Source: an uncultured Bacteroides sp. (lineage in GTDB: Bacteria > Bacteroidota > Bacteroidia > Bacteroidales > Bacteroidaceae). Taken from it: DNA of 64,000 bases. This document shows positions 36,920-47,100 of this stretch, in pieces. Location: the NCBI RefSeq assembly GCF_963677945.1, contig NZ_OY782578.1, positions 1,860,001-1,924,000 on the forward strand, read 5' to 3'. The translations under genes and the position numbers were made by a program. The notes under the pieces were generated by a model that was given only the letters and a program-made list of their open reading frames with translations, was not told the DNA's origin and ran no database searches. Within the stretch, counting starts at the first letter, position 1; the number at the start of each line of letters is the position of its first letter.

Positions 36920-38722
36920 TTATTTTAACTTATTACTGTTCTTAGTGAATATCTCAGTACTAAAAAGATATATTTTATTGCTATATACTATCACGAGTAC
37001 TTCACCATTATTTGATGAGTAGATGTTGGAAACGGAAGTTGCTCCGTTTTTATTTAGCTCAAATTTCTTTTGCTGTCCGTTTTCAATGGATATAGTTGAC
37101 AAAACAGATGTCAGTACTGTTGGATATTGCTCTCCATTCAAAAGAATGGAACCTCTGTTACCCGTATAATTTGATATAATATCGCGCCTTAAACCGGTTG
37201 AAAAATCAATATATGTAACATCTTTTGAGGAACCTAATAAAACTCCTGGATAGGAATTACTGGTTGCGTAATAATAATCTCTGAGATTGTAATAGCTGGT
37301 CATTTTTTTGCTGTATGCATCAATAGTAAATACATTATTAATTTCAGCACTTTTGTCAGTTAAAACAAACGTTTTTCCGTTGTTGCAGGTCGCGATAGTT
37401 TTTACAATAAGTTTATTAGGGTCTGAAGGGTTATATAAAGATGGATCATTTGAAAACACTCCGCACTTATTATTATCTGCAGAGTCTATATAATATAACA
37501 GATTATTAACAAAGGTAAGTCCATAACCATTCTCAGCGAATTCAATATCGGAAATAGAATTTCCATTTAAGGAAGAAGATAGATCGAGTTCTTTAATAAA
37601 TTGGCCGGTTGTTGCATTGTATACATCTACTTTGCTTTCATTCTTCTTGGAAATGTACAGACAATTATTATATCTGTTATAAGATACAGTACTGTATGTG
37701 CTTTGGTTCCATGGAATGTTTCCGGAAACAGAAAGATCACTCGATGAATATTGAATTAAAGTAGAGCTTCCGGAAACATAGGTATATACCCAACAATATT
37801 TGCTATCTTTTGTAAAAAGAACTTTTTGTGCAATATTACTTGTTGTACTGGTACTGTTTATAAAAGCTTTAAGTTCGAACTGGCCATCCAGTTTTTCTTT
37901 AGTGGGCGATTCAACTGTATATGAGATAGTAACAGGAGTAAAAGCCGGAACTTTAATATTGGGAAAATAGATTGTTCTCTTATCAGGAGAATATTCAGTA
38001 GTTAAATCTAACCCTTCATAAGATGAACTTACTGATGTAAGTTTTGCATCATTACTTAACGTAATAAATGGAACAGTAGTAGAGAAATCGGAATTGTTAT
38101 CTTTGCCGATATAATTTTTAAGTTCAAAAGGAGGACCAGCTTCCTGAGTTATTTTAATAGTATGTATATTTTCATACTCTGATGTTAGTGTGACGGTAGC
38201 AGAACGTTCTTCAAACGAATAATTCGTATCATAAATAATTGTAATGCCATTTTTATATTTTGTACATTTTATCCAGTTCTCTTTACAATCAAAATCAAAA
38301 TCAATATTCGTTGTGATTGAGGCATATACTTCTCCTTTCATCTTCTTGACCGATGCTTCTGTCATGTCTACTTTGAAATATGAATCTTGAACAAGCGTAT
38401 TCATTTTTAAATTAAAAATCTTATGATCACCCATACCAAAGGCTATATGCTTTGTACGGGTTGTATACCCTTCTTTTGATAAAGTTATAATTGCTGTTCC
38501 TCCGGTAGGTACGGTTACACTATATGTTCCATCTGTTTCGGTAATTGTGCTTATTTTTTCTGAGGAGGCATCTATTTCTATTGCAACTTGCGGTATGCCA
38601 ATCCCGGAAGAGTTGGTTATTGTTCCGGAAATAGTCACTGGTTCCGCCGTTTCATTGAGAATACATGAATTGAAAGAGGCTAAAATAAGTGCTTCTATGA
38701 TAAAAAGATAAAGGTAACGCAT
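36920..38722 (-). CDS. Surface lipoprotein with carboxypeptidase-D-like and BACON domains
   Basis: The 600-residue protein has a lipobox-type signal peptide (ASFNSC, Cys20). Residues 28-115 are a carboxypeptidase regulatory-like fold (ISGTITNSSGIGIPQVAIEI, GTYSVTVPTGGTAIITLSKEGY). Residues 115-200 are a BACON domain (WIKCTKYKNGITIIYDTNYSFEERSATVTL). The rest is a repeat-bearing beta-propeller-like part. It is the first gene of the surface operon and ends seven bases before the barrel gene, so it is translationally close to it. Confidence 0.8.
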   Translation of the reverse strand: MRYLYLFIIEALILASFNSCILNETAEPVTISGTITNSSGIGIPQVAIEIDASSEKISTITETDGTYSVTVPTGGTAIITLSKEGYTTRTKHIAFGMGDHKIFNLKMNTLVQDSYFKVDMTEASVKKMKGEVYASITTNIDFDFDCKENWIKCTKYKNGITIIYDTNYSFEERSATVTLTSEYENIHTIKITQEAGPPFELKNYIGKDNNSDFSTTVPFITLSNDAKLTSVSSSYEGLDLTTEYSPDKRTIYFPNIKVPAFTPVTISYTVESPTKEKLDGQFELKAFINSTSTTSNIAQKVLFTKDSKYCWVYTYVSGSSTLIQYSSSDLSVSGNIPWNQSTYSTVSYNRYNNCLYISKKNESKVDVYNATTGQFIKELDLSSSLNGNSISDIEFAENGYGLTFVNNLLYYIDSADNNKCGVFSNDPSLYNPSDPNKLIVKTIATCNNGKTFVLTDKSAEINNVFTIDAYSKKMTSYYNLRDYYYATSNSYPGVLLGSSKDVTYIDFSTGLRRDIISNYTGNRGSILLNGEQYPTVLTSVLSTISIENGQQKKFELNKNGATSVSNIYSSNNGEVLVIVYSNKIYLFSTEIFTKNSNKLK

Positions 38723-38745
38723 ACTATTGTGTTTTTATTTCTTTG

Positions 38746-38780
38746 CAAAAATAGAATAAATATTCTAACAATTATTAGAA
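38746..38780 (-). promoter_or_regulatory. Promoter with two interleaved palindromes for the surface operon
   Basis: On the minus strand TATTTTTG (38753-38746) fits the -7 box. Overlapping it are TAGAATA/TATTCTA around AA (38752-38767) and TTCTAA/TTAGAA around six bases (38763-38780). The pair fill the -7 to -33 gap, so a dimeric repressor there could shut the surface operon off. No TTG lies at the usual -33 distance. Confidence 0.5.
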
Positions 38781-39030
38781 TTAGGAAACATTTTTAACGG
38801 AATTATGCGTACAATTGAATTATTACATTGGATGATACGAAGCACTGATTATTCATTCAATATTGATAAGAAGATTTATAAAATTATAGAATTTGATTTT
38901 CTCTTTTTTGCAGAAGAGCATAATGCTTATTGCAACAAACTCCATTCATTTTGGGTGCATCCTTAAAAAGCTGAATATTCCTAGCCGAAGGATTAACGGG
39001 AACACTTATTATGATGTTGTGAAACGATAA

Positions 39031-39155
39031 AATTTAGTGGAAGATAGCCTTGATTTGTAGTAGATGAACAGGATTTAGTAGCAGATGATTAGTTAAACTA
39101 TTTTATCTGCTACTAGCTGAAAATACTTTTGCAAAGGCTTTTTAGGTATTTTGGT
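39031..39155. repeat. Host intergenic repeat, copy 2, with hairpin
   Basis: This copy shares AATTTAGTGGAAGATA (39031-39046) and ATTTTATCTGCTACTA (39100-39115) with copy 1 at 4373-4416. It also contains an 11-base inverted repeat TAGTAGCAGAT (39076-39086) and ATCTGCTACTA (39105-39115) around an 18-base loop. Similarity continues loosely to about 39155. It occupies the gap between the surface operon and the small gene at 39202. Confidence 0.6.
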
Positions 39156-39201
39156 GGGAGATGGTGGAGATAAATTTGAAAAATTACTATAAAGGCGCTG
39201 A

Positions 39202-39384
39202 TTAATATTTCTTGAAGTTATACTTCTTTCTTAATTCTTCTTGCTCTTCCAAAGAAAGAGATTTGAAATAAGCCTTCCACCCCGGGCAGAAGTTGATATG
39301 CCATCGCCAAAACTTACCGATAAATGATTTAGGGTTCTTTTCAAATTTAGCTCTTAAAGAGCATTTGATACAATTTGATTCCAT
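39202..39384 (-). CDS. Small conserved Cys-containing protein
   Basis: The 60-residue protein has a CxxC pair (ESNCIKCSLRAK), then KSFIGKFWRWHINFCPGWKAY, ending SLEEQEELRKKYNF. Small proteins with this exact layout occur across Bacteroides genomes; I recall no function. The Cys-x-x-Cys and later Cys suggest metal binding. It lies 50 bases downstream of the HD-domain gene on the same strand. Confidence 0.75.
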   Translation of the reverse strand: MESNCIKCSLRAKFEKNPKSFIGKFWRWHINFCPGWKAYFKSLSLEEQEELRKKYNFKKY

Positions 39385-39434
39385 AGTATTTAATTTTAGT
39401 CATTTATTAAAAGAATGAAATAAGCTTGTTCTTA

Positions 39435-40049
39435 TTATCTGTACTTTTCTTCTAACTCCAATTTTTTTATTCTAGAATTAATGGCTCCTCTTTTGCGGCC
39501 AAATATCTCAGATAGCTGATTTACCGTTTTGCCTTCACAAAACAGTTGTTCCAATCTATCATCTTCTTCCTGAGTCCATGGTTTGTAAGCATTTGGATGT
39601 TCTACTCTACATGCCTCAATAGAGTATGTAGATACCCCTAATAGTTGTTTGTAAGCTTTAAGGTATTTACGCAGACGTTTGACATCTTTTTCGGAAATGT
39701 ATGCTAGTCGCTTTATATCCATATTATCGGTCAGGTCGTTGATTTTAACCTTTACAGCTAGTGGATTTTTCTTAATGCGCTTTATAAACTTTTCGTAAGG
39801 TTCATCTTTTGACAACTTTGTTAAGCAGCGAAGAGCTTCGACTACCTCTATAGAAAAACCTTCTTCCAGCAGTTTTTCAAAGGTCCAATCGCTATCTTCT
39901 ATTACATCATGTAATACACCCACAATCTTTTCTTCATCTGTATCTCCCATATTCATCACGCGTAACGGATGTTCTATATATGGTTGTCCGGCCTTGTCAG
40001 CTCGCCCTTCATGGGCTTTATTTGCTATTTCTATTGCTCGTTGTAACAT
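39435..40049 (-). CDS. HD-domain hydrolase with C-terminal helix-turn-helix
   Basis: The 204-residue protein begins with a MESH1/SpoT-like HD domain: AIEIANKAHEGRADKAGQPYIEHPLRV, then VGVLHDVIEDSDWTFEKL, which has the HD and ED metal ligands. These enzymes hydrolyse (p)ppGpp. Residues about 155-204 (PWTQEEDDRLEQLFCEGKTV, FGRKRGAINSRIKKLEL) form a SANT/Myb-like helix-turn-helix, so the protein may link nucleotide hydrolysis to DNA binding. The fusion is unusual in small alarmone hydrolases, though I cannot judge how widespread it is. Confidence 0.8.
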   Translation of the reverse strand: MLQRAIEIANKAHEGRADKAGQPYIEHPLRVMNMGDTDEEKIVGVLHDVIEDSDWTFEKLLEEGFSIEVVEALRCLTKLSKDEPYEKFIKRIKKNPLAVKVKINDLTDNMDIKRLAYISEKDVKRLRKYLKAYKQLLGVSTYSIEACRVEHPNAYKPWTQEEDDRLEQLFCEGKTVNQLSEIFGRKRGAINSRIKKLELEEKYR

Positions 40050-40104
40050 TATTTTAAACTGTCAATAATATCTCTTCGGATTTTATGTGATTCACGTTTT
40101 ATGT

Positions 40105-40136
40105 GCGGAAAGTGTGTAATATTACACGCTTTCCGC
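40105..40136. promoter_or_regulatory. 32-base palindrome
   Basis: GCGGAAAG, then GTGTAAT, is followed by its reverse complement (ATTACAC, then CTTTCCGC) with one T/G at 40113/40128 the only mismatch; in RNA that would be a G-U pair. It lies in the 5' region of the HD-domain gene (start 40049). No T-run follows, so an operator is more likely than a terminator. Confidence 0.55.
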
Positions 40137-40493
40137 ATGAAACAATAGCGAATGTATGATTTATATATGAATTTAGCAATAATTTTTCTATTAAATTAGA
40201 CTCTAATTCCGGTTTCTTTATCTTCATATATTAAATATAAAGTGTATGTGCGATTTTGCTAAACTTTAACTATGAGTATTTATAAAGAAATTAGCTCATA
40301 GTGCATTTGAATAAAATGAATGGAAGTTTTAATAGCAATCTACTTTTTTATTGAGATTTTCTTTGTGTAAAGTCATCCTTCTGATAAAATGTCCAATGTT
40401 TGAGTCTCAAATTATTATAAAAAATGATTTTAATGATCAGGCTATCAATATTTTATTTAAATAGTAAGATCATAAAGTTGTCCAACGTATTTT

Positions 40494-40524
40494 TTGATAG
40501 TTCCATTATTACTCTCTATTTTTG
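40494..40524 (+). promoter_or_regulatory. Full-consensus promoter of the 40695 gene
   Basis: TTG at 40494-40496, 20 bases, then TATTTTTG at 40517-40524 matches the Bacteroidetes housekeeping promoter. Transcription should start near 40531, giving a leader of about 165 bases before ATG 40695. The leader holds no clear riboswitch. Confidence 0.7.
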
Positions 40525-40694
40525 TATCATCCGATAAAGGCTATTTTGCTTCTTTAAAGGTTGCTTGAAAAAGCATTAGATTTTCTTTCTGAGATGAGAG
40601 AAAATTGAGATTGAAAATGAGTTTAATTACAATGGTTGATGTTTGAGAGTTATTGCATTGGTATCTTTTATGTCACCTAATAATAAATAAGATT

Positions 40695-41120
40695 ATGAAT
40701 TCTAAAATGTTTAATTCGTCAATTCTAGCCGATAGCTTTATTGAAAATAGCTGTTCGAAAGATTTCTCCCTGTTAAGCAGAATTCAATTAAACAGCAAAG
40801 CTGATTATATTCGTGCAGAAAAGCAAGCTTTGGAATGTGCTAATTATTTGACTTCAACTCCATTTGACAGAAATAACTGGAAATGGGAATCGGCAGAGCA
40901 CTTTTTATTACTTTGGATTAATGGTACTTCTGATTTTAAATTTAAGCTAAATCAGACTATTTGTAAAATTATTAAATCCAATTTTGCATTACTAAGTATA
41001 TACTTTGCTTATGCAACAAAATTTGTATTGGAAAACAGAGACAAATCAAAAGATGAAAAAGAGATATGTAATAATGTTGTTCCTTTATTGATAGATTATT
41101 GTAAGAATCAGAGTAATTGA
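40695..41120 (+). CDS. Hypothetical protein, ~141 aa
   Basis: The start at ATG 40695 (MNSKMFNSS) is chosen over the upstream Met at 40653. It is not recognised. The block NNWKWESAEHFLLLWINGTSDFKF looks conserved and aromatic, but no catalytic motif is visible. The protein seems helical and soluble. It ends in TGA, so it is further proof of the host's standard code. It has its own promoter and a strong terminator, so it is a single-gene unit. Confidence 0.65.
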   Translation: MNSKMFNSSILADSFIENSCSKDFSLLSRIQLNSKADYIRAEKQALECANYLTSTPFDRNNWKWESAEHFLLLWINGTSDFKFKLNQTICKIIKSNFALLSIYFAYATKFVLENRDKSKDEKEICNNVVPLLIDYCKNQSN

Positions 41121-41174
41121 GTAGTTTCAAAAAGGTCTATACATTTTTCCAATAGGTTTAGCTTTTACATATAC

Positions 41175-41221
41175 GCCGTTCAAATGCTTTTTATATAGCA
41201 TTTGAGCGGTGTTCTTTTTTT
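41175..41221 (+). terminator. Terminator after the 40695 gene
   Basis: CCGTTCAAATGCT pairs with AGCATTTGAGCGG (41176-41188 with 41197-41209), one G-U, followed by TGTTCTTTTTTT. It excludes the long reading of the next gene from 41202. Confidence 0.85.
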
Positions 41222-41282
41222 GTTTTATTGGGTACAAAAATGTTATATGTTCGTCTTTCTGTATATAAGAAATAAAGAGATT

Positions 41283-44150
41283 ATGAAGCATACAATTCTG
41301 AATCTGCGAAAAGCAGTTGTTTTTTTATCATTGTTTTTAACTACCTTCTTATACGCTCAGAAGACTGACAAGGAAACTATTATCCAGTATTTATCTGGTA
41401 AAGGAGCTGATGATGCAGTAGCGTGGGATTTTTATTGCACTGATGGAAGAAATTCCGGAAAGTGGTCTAAAATTATGGTTCCTTCTTGTTGGGAAACGCA
41501 AGGATTCGGACAATTTCAATACGGTATAACATTTTACGGTAAACCTTTTCCTGATGGAATAGCAAAGGAACAAGGGCAGTATAAACACGAATTTGAGGTT
41601 CCTACTTCATGGAGAGGAAAAAGTGTACGTCTTGTTTTTGAAGCTTCTATGACTGATACCGAAGTAAAAGTAAATGGTCGTAAAGCAGGAGAAAAGCATC
41701 AAGGTGCTTTCTACCGCTTCTCTTATGATGTTACTGATATGTTGAAATATGGAAAGAAAAACTTGCTTGAAGTAACAGTTAAAAAAGAATCTGAAAATGC
41801 AGGAGTGAACCTTGCAGAGAGAAGAGCTGACTACTGGAACTTTGGTGGAATTTTCCGTCCAGTATTTCTGGAAGCAAAGCCTGCAATGAATATTAAACGA
41901 ATTGCTTTGGATGCTAAAGCTGATGGCTCTTTCAAAGCTAGTTGTTTCCTTGGAAATGCTACTTCAGATAAATTAAGTCTTAAAACAGTTATTCTTGATG
42001 CTGCTGGTAAGAAGGTAAAAGAAACAGTTTCTCCTGTAAAAGATGGAGGAGACTGGACAACTGTTTCTCTAAATGTTGCATCTCCTAAATTATGGTCGGC
42101 CGAAACTCCTAATCTATACAAAGCTCAATTCTCTTTGGTTGATAAAGATGGAGTAGTTCTTCATCAGACAGAAGAAAGATTCGGATTCAGAACAATTGAA
42201 GTTCGTGAAAGCGATGGTCTTTATATCAATGGTGTACGTGTGAATATTCGTGGTGTGAACCGTCACAGTTTCCGTCCGGAAACTGGTCGTACGCTCGATC
42301 GTGCAAAAAACTATGAAGATGTTCGCTTGATTAAAGAAATGAATATGAATGCAGTTCGTTTATCTCATTACCCTGCTGATCCTGATTTCTATGAAGCTTG
42401 TGACGAACTGGGATTATATGTTATGAGCGAACTTGGCGGATGGCACGGACATTATGAAACTCCAGAAGGTGTTAAACTAGCGGAAGAAATGGTTACCAGA
42501 GATGTAAATCACCCATCTGTTATCTGGTGGAGCAATGGTAATGAAAAAGGCTGGAATACAGAATTAGATGGTGAGTTCCATAAATGGGATCCTCAGCTTC
42601 GTCCGGTTATTCACCCACAAGGAAACTTTAGCGGATTTGAAACAATGCACTATCGCTCTTACGGCGAAAGTCAGGAATATATGCGCTTACCTCAGATTTT
42701 TATGCCAACAGAGTTTCTTCACGGATTGTATGATGGCGGACATGGTGCCGGATTGTATGATTACTGGGAAATGATGCGTAAACATCCTCGTTGTATCGGT
42801 GGTTTTTTATGGGTATTGGCAGATGAAGGTGTGAAACGTGTGGATGAAGATGGCCGTATTGATAACCAGGGAAACTTTGGTGCCGACGGAATTGTTGGTC
42901 CTCATCACGAAAAAGAAGGAAGCTTCTTTACCATAAAACAAGTTTGGTGTCCGGTTCAGGTTATGAATACTAGTCTAGATAAGAATTTCGACGGAGTATT
43001 CCAACTTGAAAACAGATATGATTTTACTAATATAAATGAATGTAAGTTCGTTTGGAAGCAAGTTGCGTTCCCTTCTGCTTTGGATGATAAAGGAACTACT
43101 GTTGTTTTGAAACAAGGAGAAGTGAAAGGTACCGATATTGCTCCACATGCAGCGGGTGTACTTAAAACAAATATGCCTTCATTAACTGATAAAGTTGATG
43201 CTGTATTCCTGACTGCTATCGATAAAAATGGAAAAGAATTATGGCGTTGGAGCTGGAAGGTTGAAGGTAAGACTCAGAAAGAAGAGGCAAAATCTGGCAA
43301 GATTGCTTCTTACAAGGAAACAGAAAATGCTGTAACTGCTAGCGTTGCAGATAAAAGTTATACTTTTAGCAAAAAGGATGGTCAGTTGAAAGAGGTGATT
43401 AGCAACGGAAAGAAAATATCGTTTGCTAATGGTCCAAGATTCATTGGTGCTCGTCGTGCCGACCGTTCATTAGACCAGTTCTATAATCATGATGATCCAA
43501 ATGCCAAGAGTCTGGACAGAACTTACAAAGAATTTAATGATGCTGCTGTATTCGAAAAACTTACAGTGAAAGAACAAGGAAATGATTTAGTAATTACTGC
43601 TTCCTATAAACTGGGAAATATGGAGACTGCTCAGTGGACAGTAAGACCCGACGGTTCTCTTGTATTGAACTATACTTATAACTTCAATGGTGTTGTAGAT
43701 TTAATGGGAGTAAGATTTGATTATCCTGAAGATCAGATGCAAAGCAAGCGCTGGTTGGGTAATGGCCCTTACCGTGTATGGCAAAACCGTTTGCATGGAA
43801 CAACTTATGATGTTTGGGAAAACAAATACAACGATCCTATTCCGGGAGAGTCGTTTACTTATCCTGAATTTAAAGGTTATTTCGCAAACTGTTCATGGAT
43901 GAACCTGACTACTACCGAAGGTGTTATTTCTATAACCAATGAAACACCTAATGTGTATTTAGGAGTTTACCAGCCAAGAGACGGACGCGATGCATTGTTA
44001 TATACTTTGCCTCAAAGCGGAATTTCTGTATTGGATGTAATTCCTGCGGTAAGAAACAAAGTAAATGCTACAGATTTGATTGGTCCTTCTTCACAACCTA
44101 AATGGGTAAGCGGACAAAAAACCGGTAAATTGATTCTCAACTTTAAGTAA
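41283..44150 (+). CDS. GH2 beta-galactosidase-type hydrolase
   Basis: The start is ATG 41283; a longer frame from 41202 lies in the preceding terminator. The 955-residue protein has a signal peptide (about residues 1-25, cleaved before QKTDKE), a jelly-roll N-terminal domain (WETQGFGQFQYGIT), an Ig-like domain, and the TIM barrel with RGVNRHSFRP and IWWSNGNEKG (acid/base Glu) and FMPTEFLHG (nucleophile Glu). GH2 enzymes cleave beta-galactosides, mannosides or glucuronides; substrate is open. It is the first gene of the carbohydrate cluster. Confidence 0.9.
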   Translation: MKHTILNLRKAVVFLSLFLTTFLYAQKTDKETIIQYLSGKGADDAVAWDFYCTDGRNSGKWSKIMVPSCWETQGFGQFQYGITFYGKPFPDGIAKEQGQYKHEFEVPTSWRGKSVRLVFEASMTDTEVKVNGRKAGEKHQGAFYRFSYDVTDMLKYGKKNLLEVTVKKESENAGVNLAERRADYWNFGGIFRPVFLEAKPAMNIKRIALDAKADGSFKASCFLGNATSDKLSLKTVILDAAGKKVKETVSPVKDGGDWTTVSLNVASPKLWSAETPNLYKAQFSLVDKDGVVLHQTEERFGFRTIEVRESDGLYINGVRVNIRGVNRHSFRPETGRTLDRAKNYEDVRLIKEMNMNAVRLSHYPADPDFYEACDELGLYVMSELGGWHGHYETPEGVKLAEEMVTRDVNHPSVIWWSNGNEKGWNTELDGEFHKWDPQLRPVIHPQGNFSGFETMHYRSYGESQEYMRLPQIFMPTEFLHGLYDGGHGAGLYDYWEMMRKHPRCIGGFLWVLADEGVKRVDEDGRIDNQGNFGADGIVGPHHEKEGSFFTIKQVWCPVQVMNTSLDKNFDGVFQLENRYDFTNINECKFVWKQVAFPSALDDKGTTVVLKQGEVKGTDIAPHAAGVLKTNMPSLTDKVDAVFLTAIDKNGKELWRWSWKVEGKTQKEEAKSGKIASYKETENAVTASVADKSYTFSKKDGQLKEVISNGKKISFANGPRFIGARRADRSLDQFYNHDDPNAKSLDRTYKEFNDAAVFEKLTVKEQGNDLVITASYKLGNMETAQWTVRPDGSLVLNYTYNFNGVVDLMGVRFDYPEDQMQSKRWLGNGPYRVWQNRLHGTTYDVWENKYNDPIPGESFTYPEFKGYFANCSWMNLTTTEGVISITNETPNVYLGVYQPRDGRDALLYTLPQSGISVLDVIPAVRNKVNATDLIGPSSQPKWVSGQKTGKLILNFK

Positions 44151-44180
44151 ATTCATAAATTCTGAGGGAGAACCTGAATA

Positions 44181-47100
44181 ATGAGTAAATATAAATCGTT
44201 TCTGTTGTTTCTGTTGATTTTGTGTTGTACGGCTGTTACAGCACAAAAAACATTGTTGGCCAATAGATTTAATAATCCACCTCAAGAAGCATCTCCATGG
44301 GTGTTTTGGTATTGGATGCACGGTGCTGTTTCTAAAGCCGGTATTACTGCAGATATGGAAGCAATGAAGGCTGCCGGTTTAGGCGGTGCTTACCTTATGC
44401 CTATAAAAGATACTATAAATAATAAATCTTTTCTTCCTGCATACAGGCAACTTACTCCCGAATGGTGGGAGATGGTTCGGTTCTCCATGCAGGAAGCTGA
44501 CAGGGTAGGACTGAAACTTGGTATGCATATTTGCGATGGTTTTGCCCTGGCTGGCGGACCGTGGATTACTCCCGAGAAATCTATGCAGAAAGTTGTGTGG
44601 AGTGATACAATTATTTCGGGCGGGAAAATAAAAAATATGCATTTGTATCGTCCTGAATCTTATGAAGGTTTCTATAAGGAAATAGGACTTTATGCCATAC
44701 CTGTTCAGGAGGAATACTCAACAGAAATAAATGTTCCGGAAGTTACTTCTTCGAATGTCGAGGATAAAACTCCCTCTTACTTAGTTACCCGAAACGCTGA
44801 AGGTGCTTTCAAGGCTTCTTCTGCCTGCTGGATTCAATACTCATTTAAACAGCCTTTTACTTGCCGTTCTCTTGAACTTGTACTAAATGGAAACAACTAT
44901 CAGTCCCACCGTTTGAAAGTTTGTGTTAGTGATGATGGCGTAAACTTCCGTACTGTAAAACAATTAACCCCTGCACGTCAGGGTTGGCAGAATACGGATG
45001 AGAACTCTACTCATATTATTCCTGCCACAACAGCTCGTTATTTCCGTTTTTACTGGGATCCGAAAGGTTCTGAACCTGGAGCGGAAGATATGGATGCTGC
45101 AAAGTGGAAACCAACTCTTAAAATAAAGAAACTGTATTTATCCAGTAGAGCTTTAATAGGTCAGTTTGAAGGTAAAGCCGGATTGGTTTGGCGCGTAAGC
45201 AAAAGAACTCAATCTGATGAATTACCGGATAAGGATTGTGTAAAACAGAATCAGGTGATTGATCTATCTGCTTCTTTAAATGGTGACTTGTTGAATGCAA
45301 CTCTTCCTGCTGGAAAATGGAGAATTGTAAGAATGGGTCATACTTCTACCGGACATACAAATGCTACCGGTGGGGGAGGTAAAGGGCTGGAATGTGATAA
45401 GTTCAGTGAAGAGGCTGTGAAGATACAGTTTGATCATTGGTTTGGCGAGGCTTTCAGAAAGACTGACCCTGAATTAGCTAAACGTGTATTGAAGTTTATG
45501 CATGTAGATAGCTGGGAATGCGGAAGTCAGAATTGGTCGGACAATTTTATGGCCGAATTTAAGAAGCGCAGAGGGTATGATCTTGCTCCATACTTATTGG
45601 TATATACGGGTACTCCTCTTGAAAGTGCTGAAAAAACGGAGAGCATTTTAAATGATATTCGTCAGACAATATCAGAACTGATAGTAGATGTGTTCTATAA
45701 AACTTTAGCTGATAAAGCGAAAGAATACAATTGCGAATTCTCTGCTGAAAGTGTTGCTCCAACGATGGTTAGTGATGGTATGCTTCACTATCAGGCTGTG
45801 GACAGACCAATGGGAGAATTCTGGTTAAACAGTCCTACTCACGATAAACCAAACGATATGCTTGACGCTATATCTGGCGCGCATGTCTATGGAAAGAATA
45901 TTATTCAGGCTGAAGGGTTTACCCAGTTACGCACTATGTGGAATGAAAATCCTTCAATGCTTAAGCCTTTACTCGATAGAAATTATGCTTTAGGCATAAA
46001 TAAACTGTTCTATCATGTTTATGTGCATAATCCTTATGTGGGCAAAGCACCAGGAATGACGCTTGATGGTATCGGATTATTCTTCCAACGCGATCAGACT
46101 TGGTGGAAGCAAGGAAAAGCATGGGTTGATTATGCTCGTCGTTGTCAGACATTGCTTCAGTTTGGTCATCCGGTGGTTGATATAGCTGTATTTACCGGAG
46201 AAGAAGTACCTAGAAGAGCAATTCTGCCTGATAGACTTGTTCCTTCTCTTCCAGGAATATTTGGAAAAGAACGTGTGGAATCTGAAGCAAAACGTTTAGC
46301 GAATGAGGGACAACCAGTAAGAGAAATGCCTGTGGGTGTTTCAAACTCTGCAAATATGACTGATTTGGGCGATTGGATTGATCCATTATCAGGCTATGCT
46401 TATGATTCTTTCAATAAGGATGCGTTGGTACGTCTTTCAAGATCGGAATATGGTAAATTGATTGTTTCCGGCGGAGCTGAATATAGAATATTAGTGTTGC
46501 CAAAACCTCATCCTATGTCTCCCGACGGAGATTATATGAGTCTGGAAGTGGCACGCAAAATCAGATTACTTCAAAAATCCGGAGTCGTGGTTTTACTGGG
46601 TGATAAACCATCAAGAGTTCCAGGATTGGCTGATAAGGATTATAACACTAAAGAGGTGAATAAGATAGTTGACCTTATCTGGTCGGCATCACCACAATAT
46701 AAGCTTCCTTATAACGAAGCTGATTTTTCTCAGTTCGGTTTAAAGAAGGATGTTATCTTTAAAGACAATGCAAAAGACTTCGCGTGGACTCATCGTGCTG
46801 ACGAGAATGTTGATATCTATTTTATCGCTAATCAGAAGAATGAACGTCGTAAAGTGACTGTATCTTTACGCTGCAGTGGCAGACAGCCGGAATTATGGAA
46901 TCCTGTAACCGGTGAAATAAAGGATGCGGAAGTGTGGAGCGAATTTGACGATAGAACAGAAGTTGCTTTAGACCTGGATGCTAACGAATCGGTTTTTGTT
47001 GTTTTCCAGCATGAAACTGAAGTTGCTTCAGGAAACAAGCAGTTAATTGTTACCACTGCTCCGTTGCAGACTAAAGATTGGACGGTGAATTTCCCTCAAG

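Noticed and set aside
41202-41282. Upstream extension of the first GH2 gene
   Set aside because: It would begin inside the terminator stem of the previous gene and place a hydrophobic non-signal segment before the clear signal peptide starting at 41283.
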